The notes beneath the pieces were generated by a model that ran no database searches, was not told the DNA's origin, and worked only from the letters and a program-made list of their open reading frames with translations. A DNA stretch of 22,513 bases, taken from a virus. The stretch lies in the IMG/VR virus record IMGVR_UViG_3300021478_000290, positions 1 to 22,513 of that record. One strand, given 5' to 3'. Of the stretch, positions 1-5,188 are shown piece by piece; position 1 is the stretch's first letter, and the number at the start of each line of letters is the position of its first letter. Made by a program: the position numbers and the translations under genes.

Positions 1-67
1 GGCGGGGGGGGGCGGGGCGGGGGGCGGGGGGGGGGCGGGGGGCGGTGGGGGGGGGGGGGGGGGGGGG
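1..67. repeat. Poly-G low-complexity contig end
   Basis: Bases 1-67 are almost entirely G, with a few scattered C and one T. This is unlike the rest of the window, which is GC-rich but not homopolymeric. The G tract cuts into the lipoprotein gene that starts at 202 and would translate as a proline run. Dark-cycle poly-G from two-colour Illumina chemistry or a failed contig end is the simplest reading; a true G-rich tract is less likely. Nothing should be annotated from these bases. Confidence 0.8.
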
Positions 68-202
68 AGCCGCGTCCGGTGCCGGGGTGGCGTCGGGGCA
101 TGCGTCGCCCGCGGCCTTGACCTCGGTGCACGGGACGGGGGTGGGTTGCGGAGTACAGCCGAGCACCGCGACGGTGACGGCGAGGGCGAAGAGGGTCTTC
201 AT
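68..202 (-). CDS. Small putative lipoprotein, 3' end lost in poly-G
   Basis: This gene is too short and broken for simple ORF calling. Read from the ATG at 202 it begins MKTLFALAVTVAVLGC, a classic lipoprotein signal: a Lys at position 2, a hydrophobic stretch, and the lipobox VLGC with the lipidated Cys at residue 16. After it comes a Pro/Thr-rich linker with two further Cys. The frame then runs into the G tract, so the C-terminus is unknown. An AAGGAAAGGA Shine-Dalgarno-like stretch lies just after the TAA of the upstream peptidase gene, 20 bases away, so the two are probably co-transcribed. In a phage lysis region a small lipoprotein could be an outer-membrane spanin subunit; that is inference from position and signal only. 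Confidence 0.6.
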
Positions 203-222
203 GGGGTGGCCGGATCCTTTCC

Positions 223-1179
223 TTACGCCTGCACGGGTTCGGGGATGGGTGCGGAAGCATCGCCCGCGACCGGGGCGACCTTCATCACGTAGACGCACGA
301 CCATCCGATGTTCGGGTCGGCAGCGCTCGGGGTGTAGAAGGCGGGGCCGCCCTCGAAGTAGCCGCCCGCGCCCCACCCGGTGCCCCACGAGTTGACGCAG
401 TCGAGGATCGTGTTGCCCGCCGCGTCCTCGTGGTAGCCGTCGCAGTAGAGATCGTGACCGCCGCCGTTCGGGTCGGAGGTGTTCGGCGCGCCGACGGGGC
501 CGCTCGCCGGGTTCCAGCTCTCGAAGGCGCCGTCGACGAACACGGCGAAGTTGACGGCGTAGCCCGCCACGATCGCCGCACGCACGAGCTGAATGAAGTC
601 CGACTCGGTCGGGTCGATACCGTACTGCCCGTTCATCTCGTAGCACTGCGCCGCTTCGAGCGTGGCGAGGTCGGGCTCGACGTTGATCGTGTTCGGCGTG
701 CAGTCGGAGAGCCGACCGTCCGGGGCTCGCGCGCCCATGGCGCAGATCCCGAACTGATTGATCGCCGCCTGTACGCTCTGCGGGTTCGCGCCGCTGTCGG
801 TGAGCGCGCCGGCCGACGGTGAGCCGCGGTCGATGCAGCGGCCGAGCTTGTAGATTTCGTCCGGGCTCGGGATCGGGATCGTCGTCGACGCGCTCTGATT
901 GCACGTCGTGTAAATCGCGCCCGCGTTCGCGTGGCCCGTGCACGAGCCGACGGGACCCTGATCGAGAACCGGGCAACCCTTCGAGCGGAGCGAGCAGCTC
1001 GACGGCGTCGCTGCGTCGACCTTGACCCCGAGGCGCGCGAGGAAGGCGCGGAAGTGGACGAGGTTGCGCGCGCTAACGCTGCGCTGCGCGCCCAGCTCGC
1101 CCTTGTGTCCGTAGCCGTTGGGGCCGCCGTACTTTCGGCCGGAAGTCGCGGGAGCGGGGGCGGGGGTCGGGTCGGTCAT
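223..1179 (-). CDS. Papain-like (peptidase C1A) cysteine protease
   Basis: This 318-aa protein carries a full papain-type catalytic set. Gln75 (oxyanion hole) and Cys80 lie in DQGPVGSC, His242 in GGGHDLYC, and Asn263 in VNSWGTGWG, which is the usual order and nearly the usual spacing for family C1A. The first ~65 residues are Pro/Ala-rich without a clear pro-domain or signal peptide. Many further Cys (for example 62, 69, 93, 115, 146, 160, 179, 246, 261, 295) suggest disulphides. The start is set at 1179 because the upstream extension is Arg-rich and because a promoter-like element ends 7 bases before this ATG. No Shine-Dalgarno is visible. The family is secure; the role is not. It could attack host proteins, process virion proteins, or serve in lysis. 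The C-terminus is a short Pro/Ala tail. Confidence 0.85.
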   Translation of the reverse strand: MTDPTPAPAPATSGRKYGGPNGYGHKGELGAQRSVSARNLVHFRAFLARLGVKVDAATPSSCSLRSKGCPVLDQGPVGSCTGHANAGAIYTTCNQSASTTIPIPSPDEIYKLGRCIDRGSPSAGALTDSGANPQSVQAAINQFGICAMGARAPDGRLSDCTPNTINVEPDLATLEAAQCYEMNGQYGIDPTESDFIQLVRAAIVAGYAVNFAVFVDGAFESWNPASGPVGAPNTSDPNGGGHDLYCDGYHEDAAGNTILDCVNSWGTGWGAGGYFEGGPAFYTPSAADPNIGWSCVYVMKVAPVAGDASAPIPEPVQA

Positions 1180-1180
1180 G

Positions 1181-1199
1181 CCGGGGAGACTATCCCCGG
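1181..1199. repeat. Perfect 7-bp inverted repeat around the -10 box
   Basis: CCGGGGA and TCCCCGG form perfect arms of 7 bp around a 5-base centre, directly before the ATG of the cysteine protease. The centre falls inside the TAGTCT box of the predicted promoter. As DNA it could be an operator. As RNA it would hardly exist if transcription starts at the ATG. There is no T tract, so an intrinsic terminator is unlikely. Confidence 0.5.
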
Positions 1200-1216
1200 T
1201 CGGAGCCGTTGAACAG
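1187..1216 (-). promoter_or_regulatory. Predicted leaderless promoter of the C1A peptidase
   Basis: On the minus strand CTGTTC (1216-1211) is followed by 18 bases, then TAGTCT (1192-1187), then 7 bases, then ATG. TAnnnT about 7 bases before a start codon is the known layout of leaderless promoters in GC-rich bacteria. The same layout recurs at four other starts in this window. No Shine-Dalgarno lies before this ATG. Confidence 0.55.
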
Positions 1217-1217
1217 A

Positions 1218-1532
1218 TCAGACTTTCGTGGCCGCGTAGACTGACGTGACGACATTCGCGATGGGCATGACGAGGTTCGCGAAAGCCGCGCAGGCCCCCA
1301 AGATCGCGAGCACTTCGTCCCACATGCTCTTTGTGATGGGGACGGCCGCGTCCTTGTACGCGACGATCAGCGCCGCGCGCTCATCGTCCGAGCACGCGAG
1401 GAAGCCCGCGAGGTCTTCGCCCGAGAGCGGAACGACTTCGAGGATCGCGGCCATGGCGTCTTCGCGCGACATGGGCGCGCGCACGGGCGAGGTCGGCGTG
1501 TCGGTGTCGATCCTTCCGTCGGGGTAGCTCAT
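1218..1532 (-). CDS. Hypothetical 104-aa protein with hydrophobic C-terminal half
   Basis: I do not recognise this family. The N-terminal 20 residues are polar (Asp, Thr, Pro). Residues ~22-60 look helical and acidic. Residues ~74-101 are a hydrophobic Ala/Val/Ile stretch with one Cys that could be a membrane helix. The start at 1532 overlaps the TGA of the upstream lipoprotein by 4 bases (ATGA), which fits translational coupling and excludes the Arg-rich upstream extension. It sits between a lipoprotein and a peptidase in the accessory block, so a membrane-linked role in lysis or exclusion is possible, but nothing in the sequence proves it. Confidence 0.65.
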   Translation of the reverse strand: MSYPDGRIDTDTPTSPVRAPMSREDAMAAILEVVPLSGEDLAGFLACSDDERAALIVAYKDAAVPITKSMWDEVLAILGACAAFANLVMPIANVVTSVYAATKV

Positions 1533-1771
1533 GGCGCGCACGCAATGCCCGCGTCTGCGGTCCCGGCTTCGCCGAGGTTTCGACGCAAGACGCCCGCGAC
1601 TGCGCAGTAGGCGCCGCGGTCGAGCGCTGCGCCGGGCGTGCCCGCTTCCTGATGCGAGTAGCCCATCGCGGTCAGCTTCGCGGCATCGTTCAGGCCCGCG
1701 AGGTCGGCCGCCGAGAGTCCGCCGCACGCGACGAGCGCGCCGAGGGCGAGAATGAGGATCTTTCGCTTCAT
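1529..1771 (-). CDS. Small putative lipoprotein (80 aa)
   Basis: The protein starts MKRKILILALGALVAC: three basic residues in the first four, a hydrophobic core and the lipobox LVAC with Cys16, so signal-peptidase II processing is expected. The mature part is ~64 residues with Cys56 and Cys78, rich in Ala and Gly, with no domain I recognise. A TATCCT box ends 7 bases before the ATG, with TTGACC 15 bases further upstream, so it may be read from its own leaderless promoter. The next gene is coupled by an ATGA overlap. An outer-membrane spanin-like role is possible from size and context only. Confidence 0.7.
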   Translation of the reverse strand: MKRKILILALGALVACGGLSAADLAGLNDAAKLTAMGYSHQEAGTPGAALDRGAYCAVAGVLRRNLGEAGTADAGIACAP

Positions 1772-1778
1772 GGGCCAG

Positions 1779-1805
1779 AGGATAGCGCTAGAGCCGTCCG
1801 GTCAA
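1779..1805 (-). promoter_or_regulatory. Possible leaderless promoter of the 80-aa lipoprotein
   Basis: TTGACC (1805-1800), 15 bases, TATCCT (1784-1779), then 7 bases to the ATG at 1771. The box and its distance to the start match the other five sites, but the spacer is 15 rather than 18, so this is the weakest of the set. Confidence 0.4.
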
Positions 1806-1932
1806 AAGGAGGATCACGACGACGAGAAGGATCAGCCCCCGCGGGCGACCATCCGGGCAGACCGAACCGCCCATGACCGATCGCGCCGCCGAAAAGACAG
1901 ACGAGTAGGACGACGACGAGGATCGTCAGCAT
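1788..1932 (-). pseudogene. DUF3309-like small membrane protein, frame broken at a G run
   Basis: From the ATG at 1932 the frame gives a hydrophobic helix (MLTILVVVLLVCLFGGAIGH), then FGLPGWSPAG. After a run of five G on the minus strand (1840-1836) it turns Arg/Pro-rich and runs on into the next gene. Removing one G instead gives AGLILLVVVILLLTGRL followed by TAG at 1788. The result is a 47-aa protein with two hydrophobic ends around a Gly/Pro/Trp turn, the layout of DUF3309 proteins. I take the corrected frame as the ancestral one. The ATG overlaps the upstream TGA by one base (TGATG). Either the base count in the run is wrong or the gene is genuinely frameshifted. Confidence 0.6.
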
Positions 1933-2105
1933 CACTTTAGGTGTCCGAGAATCGTTGTACTCTGCGTGGCTAGGTACGCGACCGTCCAGAAAAGGCCGAC
2001 GGCGATCGCGATCTTGCCGACCTCTTTGGTCTCGGGCGTCTTGCATGCGTAGTACATGAACAGACCGATGCCGAAGACGAGGAGCGGGATGAGGATGATC
2101 AGCAT
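1932..2105 (-). CDS. 57-aa two-helix membrane protein
   Basis: This short gene starts at the ATG at 2105: MLIILIPLLVFGIGLFMYYA, then a polar turn (CKTPETKEVGK), then a second hydrophobic segment (IAIAVGLFWTVAYLA) and a short polar tail ending HLK. Two membrane helices with a short loop are likely. Third codon positions are GC-rich and the TGA overlaps the ATG of the DUF3309-like gene, which supports a real gene. A promoter-like element ends 6 bases before the ATG. Small two-helix proteins in phage lysis regions may be holins or antiholins; there is no family match that I can name. Confidence 0.6.
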   Translation of the reverse strand: MLIILIPLLVFGIGLFMYYACKTPETKEVGKIAIAVGLFWTVAYLATQSTTILGHLK

Positions 2106-2111
2106 CGGACG

Positions 2112-2141
2112 AAGGTAATCACTCGACCGAGGCTTGAACAG
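2112..2141 (-). promoter_or_regulatory. Predicted leaderless promoter of the 57-aa membrane protein
   Basis: CTGTTC (2141-2136), 18 bases, TACCTT (2117-2112), then 6 bases to ATG. The bases after CTGTTC closely resemble those of the site before 2451 (CTGTTCAAGCCTCG against CTGTTCAAGTCTCG), which suggests a shared binding site or copied promoter. Confidence 0.5.
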
Positions 2142-2142
2142 C

Positions 2143-2451
2143 TCAAGCGCTCGCGCTCTTCTTCTCTTGCGCGCGCGCGAACGCTCGCGCTTCCACGGAG
2201 TCGAGCGCGCACCATACGAGCTGTCGGGAGACGATCGGGGACGACTTGCCGAGCGCCTCGGCGAGCTTGTCGCCGCCGTCGGCGAGCACCTCGGTCGGTT
2301 CCTTCATCAGCTTCTTGTGCTTGCGGCAGACCTTGAGTCCGACGATGCACCGCACGGTCGCGCCGTTGCCGTTCGTGAAGAGCACGATCGGGTGATAGGC
2401 CGCGGTGTCGCCGCACTCCTTCATCATGCAGACGGGGAACGTCTTCGCCAT
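2143..2451 (-). CDS. Small Cys/His protein, possibly zinc-binding (102 aa)
   Basis: Cys8, Cys13, His20, Cys35, Cys42 and His45 cluster in the first half (a C-x4-C pair and a C-x6-C-x2-H group), which could bind one zinc ion in a treble-clef or ribbon-like fold. The second half is helical and charged (KLMKEPTEVLADGGDKLAEA, then a C-terminal Ala/Lys helix). No exact family is recognised. No Shine-Dalgarno precedes the ATG, but a CTGTTC-18-TACCGT element ends 8 bases before it. Zinc-binding proteins of this size in phages often act on DNA or on host regulators; that is only a possibility here. Confidence 0.7.
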   Translation of the reverse strand: MAKTFPVCMMKECGDTAAYHPIVLFTNGNGATVRCIVGLKVCRKHKKLMKEPTEVLADGGDKLAEALGKSSPIVSRQLVWCALDSVEARAFARAQEKKSASA

Positions 2452-2459
2452 CGAGGATC

Positions 2460-2489
2460 ACGGTAGCGCCGAGGTCGAGACTTGAACAG
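2460..2489 (-). promoter_or_regulatory. Predicted leaderless promoter of the Cys/His protein
   Basis: CTGTTC (2489-2484), 18 bases, TACCGT (2465-2460), then 8 bases to the ATG at 2451. The element lies inside the tail end of the preceding reading frame and overlaps its TGA. Confidence 0.45.
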
Positions 2490-2651
2490 TCGCGCCGAAG
2501 CCGACGCCGTCGTCCGCGTTCGAGATGACGCACGCGGGCCGCAAGCCGACGTGAAGCGAGCGCCCGGAAAAGACACGCCCCCCGAACCATGCCGGGGCTG
2601 TCGGCGGTTCGAGGGGCGAGGGGGCGAAGTAGCCCGCGAGACCGTTCGAGG

Positions 2652-3311
2652 TCAGGCCGCGAAGCGTCTCGGGGGGAGGAGCGCCCAGCGCGGGAACAAA
2701 GGGACGACGACCATCGACGTCTTGCGCGCCGGGGGCTTGTAGACCGAGCCGGGCGGGGGCTGCGTTCCGGTCGCCGCTTGGTTCTGCATGAAGGCCGAGA
2801 TCACGGTCTCGATGTCGCTCTCGGCGACGTTGGCGAGAGCGCACACGGCTTTGACGTCGTTCGCGACTTGAGCCACGGGCGTCCCGGGCGGGATCGCTGC
2901 GCTCGCGAGCGCGAACGCCATGCAAGCGGTCTGCGCGTCGGTGAAGATCGTGTTCAGCGTGTTGATCTCGGCGGGCGTGCACGCGGCGCTCGGGGCCGCG
3001 GCGCAAGCGACGAACAGGATCGCGATACTGACGGTCGCGTTCATGTGCTGATGCACTGTCACGCCCACGGCGGTCCCGGTGAGCGAGGTCAGCCCGGCGA
3101 CGAGCGCGGCGAACCATGCGGCTTCGTTGACGGTCGACGCCGTCGAGATGCTCGCGACGAATGCGGCGAGGAAGGTGCCGATCAGGGTCAGGTAGGGGAG
3201 CCATGCCTTCGGGAGCGTCTTCACGCCGAAGAGGGATCCGGTATTGACCGCCTGCGAGATGTAGCCGGCGAGCACGCTCAGAAGCGCGATGATCATGGTT
3301 GTCGGTGTCAT
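2652..3311 (-). CDS. Holin-like membrane protein fused in frame to a lipoprotein-like segment
   Basis: Residues 1-88 look like a phage holin: hydrophobic stretches at ~5-20, 38-56 and 65-86 with short polar turns, ending VHQH. The frame then continues through Met90 into NATVSIAILFVAC, which resembles a lipoprotein signal with candidate lipid sites Cys103 or Cys111. A helical Ala-rich region follows (to ~180) and then a Pro-rich end. The two halves could be one protein, or the second could be made from the internal ATG at 3044, where the bases form an ATGA motif. As read, the protein stops after 219 residues, but the last ~10 look out of frame (see the extension down to 2458). The start has no Shine-Dalgarno and carries a promoter-like element. 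An inner-membrane lysis role is inferred from topology and neighbours. Confidence 0.6.
   Translation of the reverse strand: MTPTTMIIALLSVLAGYISQAVNTGSLFGVKTLPKAWLPYLTLIGTFLAAFVASISTASTVNEAAWFAALVAGLTSLTGTAVGVTVHQHMNATVSIAILFVACAAAPSAACTPAEINTLNTIFTDAQTACMAFALASAAIPPGTPVAQVANDVKAVCALANVAESDIETVISAFMQNQAATGTQPPPGSVYKPPARKTSMVVVPLFPRWALLPPRRFAA
2697..2703 (-). other. Possible -1 slippery heptamer
   Basis: On the minus strand the heptamer reads C CCT TTG in the frame of the holin-like gene, which matches the X XXY YYZ rule (CCC, TTT). It lies 12 codons before the zero-frame TGA and is followed within 5 bases by a short GCGC-TGG-GCGC hairpin. A weak stem and a nearby six-C run make an indel an equally good explanation. 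Confidence 0.3.
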
Positions 3312-3313
3312 GG

Positions 3314-3329
3314 GCGGAAGGCTATCCGC
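3314..3329. repeat. Inverted repeat flanking the -10 box of the holin-like gene
   Basis: GCGGA and TCCGC are perfect 5-bp arms whose 6-base centre is exactly the TAGCCT box of the predicted promoter. The arrangement repeats that found before the C1A peptidase, where the arms are 7 bp. An operator is possible. Confidence 0.4.
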
Positions 3330-3348
3330 GCTTGGACACCACTGTCAA
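3319..3348 (-). promoter_or_regulatory. Predicted leaderless promoter of the holin-like gene
   Basis: A perfect TTGACA (3348-3343) is followed by 18 bases, TAGCCT (3324-3319) and 7 bases to the ATG at 3311. TTGACA overlaps the stop codon of the XhlA-like gene. This is the best match to a housekeeping -35 box in the set. Confidence 0.6.
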
Positions 3349-3674
3349 TGCGCGTGCGCGAGGAGCCACCCGAGGAACGCCGAGCCGCTCATGAAGATGA
3401 GGCTCACGAAGGTCGCGACGACGTAGCGGACCCACTTGTCGCCGCTCTCGTCGCGCTCCTTGAGCTTCTTCTTCAGGTCGTCGACGTAGACGTCCTTCGT
3501 GTTCTCGGTCGCGTCTTCGAGCCGCTCGACGACCTCGACGACGTGGTTCAGGTCCGCGCGAAGCTGGACGGCTTCGATCTTGAGCCGGTCGACGTCGACG
3601 TCGAGCCGCTGATCGATCTGCCGTTCGAGAGCGAGCGCGAGCCGCTCTAGCGCCTGTTCGCCGCGCGGAGTCAT
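3345..3674 (-). CDS. XhlA-like coiled-coil protein with C-terminal membrane anchor
   Basis: This 109-aa protein has a long charged heptad-like helix at residues ~5-75 (ERLALALERQI, then VVEVVERLEDATENTKDVYV) followed by one hydrophobic segment at ~84-106 (YVVATFVSLIFMSGSAFLGW). A coiled coil followed by a C-terminal membrane helix is the layout of haemolysin XhlA and similar holin-accessory proteins. The start at 3674 overlaps the fibre gene stop by one base (TGATG), and the upstream extension in this frame is Arg-rich shadow. It lies directly before the holin-like gene, which fits a lysis role. Sequence similarity to XhlA itself is not proven here; the call rests on layout and position. Confidence 0.65.
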   Translation of the reverse strand: MTPRGEQALERLALALERQIDQRLDVDVDRLKIEAVQLRADLNHVVEVVERLEDATENTKDVYVDDLKKKLKERDESGDKWVRYVVATFVSLIFMSGSAFLGWLLAHAH

Positions 3675-5173
3675 CAGGGACGGTAGACGACGACGTGACC
3701 GTCGAGCGGGTTGATCAAGAGGTTCTGCGACGCGTTGCCGGCATTGTAGCCGTAGTGGATCGCGTTCGAGCCGGCGACCGCACTGAAGATCGCACGGACG
3801 TATCCGTTCGTCTGCGCGAGCGGTGCCGCACGCACGTCGGACGTCCACTGCGGGACAACAGGGCTCCCGTTTTGCGTGAAATTGATCGTGAAGAAAGTCC
3901 CCGCCGTCGAGAACGCGTAGTCGAACATCATCTCGACGGCGATCTTGTCGGTCGTGAGCAGACCCGCGATGGTCGTCATCGGTCCGCCCGGGGCGACGTG
4001 AAACGCCGTGTCGCCGGGCACGCCCGAGAACTGCCACGCGCCGCCCCCGGCCGTCGGGTCGTAGAAGGCACTGACGATCGCCCAATGCGTGTCGAGAAGC
4101 TTGACCTTGCCGAATGAATCGAGCTGCGGCAGTCCGCCCGGAATTTCGAGCGCGCCGCGGTACGAGATGTTCCACCGTCCGAACGCGGGAGTGTCGGCGG
4201 GAAGGATCACGGTAAGCCCGTCGTCGGTCGAGTTGTCGCCCGAGTTCCAGAAATAAAGCGCGTACTGTTGATTATTCGGCGTCGAGAGGTTCACGTTGAC
4301 GACCGAGTTCGCGAGACGGTTCGGGGCGGTGATCGCGCGGAGCGCCGTCAGGTTCACGACGGTCTTCACCGTGTCCGCGCCGACGGTCATGATCGTGTCG
4401 ATGCCGCCTTGCAGGGCGTCGAGCTGCGACGAGACCGAGCCCGACGAGAGCGAGAAGCGCGTCCCGGGCGAGGCGCCGTTCGTGAGGGTCGCCGCGGAGA
4501 TCGTGTTCAACTGCGCGAGCATCGCCGTGATCGCTTGGCCGAGCGTGCCGGCGCTGAGCGAGAAGGGCGAGCCCGTGATGTCGAACGTGACCTGGAAGCG
4601 TCCGGTCTGCCCGAACTTCGTCCCGGTCTGAAGGATGTCCGAGTTTTGAAACGTCGTCTGCCCGAACGCGCGATGAAGGTCAGCGACGAGAAGCCCGGGG
4701 TTGATCAGCCCGACGCGCACCGCGGTCCCGATCGGCGCCTCGGCGCCTTGGAGCACTTGGTACTCGAACGATTCAGAGTTGACGTAGAAGACCGTCGCGC
4801 CGTTACCGTCGATGACGGGATCGGACAGGACGCGCTCGAAGAGGATGAAGATCGAGATCCACTTCTCGTTACCCGCGCCCGCGACCGCCGTAGTGACGTG
4901 ACTCGAATCCTGCGAGCAGTCGAGCCCGGGGTTGTTCCCCGTCCCGGTCGTGAAGATGCGCTGACCGAGCTGATCGTAGGCGTAGAGCGGGCCGCCCACG
5001 ACGACGGTGAGGTCGGCGCTCGGGGTGTCTTGCGTGACGGTGCCGCCTTGCGCGATGCCGATCAAATTCTGATCGCTCATGAGAAGCTGCATCGAGGACT
5101 GCACGGCGCCGAAGGCGTCGTTCATCTGCTCCTCGGTGACGGCTTGCTTGAAGTACCAGTCGTAGATCAGCAT
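3674..5173 (-). CDS. Phage tail fibre-like structural protein (499 aa)
   Basis: The N-terminus (YDWYFKQAVTEEQMNDAF, then a VVGGPLYAYDQLGQRIF block at ~57-74) resembles the attachment domains found at the start of fibre proteins in large contractile phages. Residues ~200-290 are Ser/Thr/Ala-rich with long helical stretches (SQLDALQGGIDTIMTVGADT), as in trimeric fibre shafts. The C-terminal ~200 residues are beta-rich and aromatic (FWNSGDNSTDD, HWAIVSAFYDPTAGGGAWQF), as in receptor-binding tips. The start follows an AGGGAAG Shine-Dalgarno 9-10 bases upstream, 15 bases after the gpI-like gene. Position next to gpI matches tail fibre genes in P2-like order. Confidence 0.7.
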   Translation of the reverse strand: MLIYDWYFKQAVTEEQMNDAFGAVQSSMQLLMSDQNLIGIAQGGTVTQDTPSADLTVVVGGPLYAYDQLGQRIFTTGTGNNPGLDCSQDSSHVTTAVAGAGNEKWISIFILFERVLSDPVIDGNGATVFYVNSESFEYQVLQGAEAPIGTAVRVGLINPGLLVADLHRAFGQTTFQNSDILQTGTKFGQTGRFQVTFDITGSPFSLSAGTLGQAITAMLAQLNTISAATLTNGASPGTRFSLSSGSVSSQLDALQGGIDTIMTVGADTVKTVVNLTALRAITAPNRLANSVVNVNLSTPNNQQYALYFWNSGDNSTDDGLTVILPADTPAFGRWNISYRGALEIPGGLPQLDSFGKVKLLDTHWAIVSAFYDPTAGGGAWQFSGVPGDTAFHVAPGGPMTTIAGLLTTDKIAVEMMFDYAFSTAGTFFTINFTQNGSPVVPQWTSDVRAAPLAQTNGYVRAIFSAVAGSNAIHYGYNAGNASQNLLINPLDGHVVVYRP

Positions 5174-5188
5174 GGCGGGGCTTCCCTG

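Larger units (their letters stand above)
2458..2703 (-). other. -1-frame C-terminal extension of the holin-like gene, no start codon of its own
   Basis: In the frame one base back from the upstream gene, ~80 residues look like a real protein (VPALGAPPPETLRGL, then SNGLAGYFAPSPLEPP, ending QVSTSALP) and stop at TGA 2458. Third positions are GC-rich and the segment lacks the Arg bias of shadow frames. There is no ATG, GTG or TTG near its beginning, so it cannot be a separate gene by normal rules. It can join the upstream frame in two ways: a -1 slip at the heptamer CCCTTTG (2703-2697), or one extra C in the six-C run (2676-2671). Either gives a 284-aa product. Codon bias slightly favours the switch at the C run. 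Confidence 0.5.

Noticed and set aside
1181-1199. The 7-bp hairpin as a rho-independent terminator
   Set aside because: No T tract follows on either strand, the stem is short, and it lies right at the start codon, so an operator-like role is more plausible.
2589-3650. A 353-aa plus-strand frame over the holin-like and XhlA-like genes
   Set aside because: Arg/Gly/Asp-rich shadow. The opposite strand encodes clear membrane helices and a coiled coil with overlapping starts and stops.
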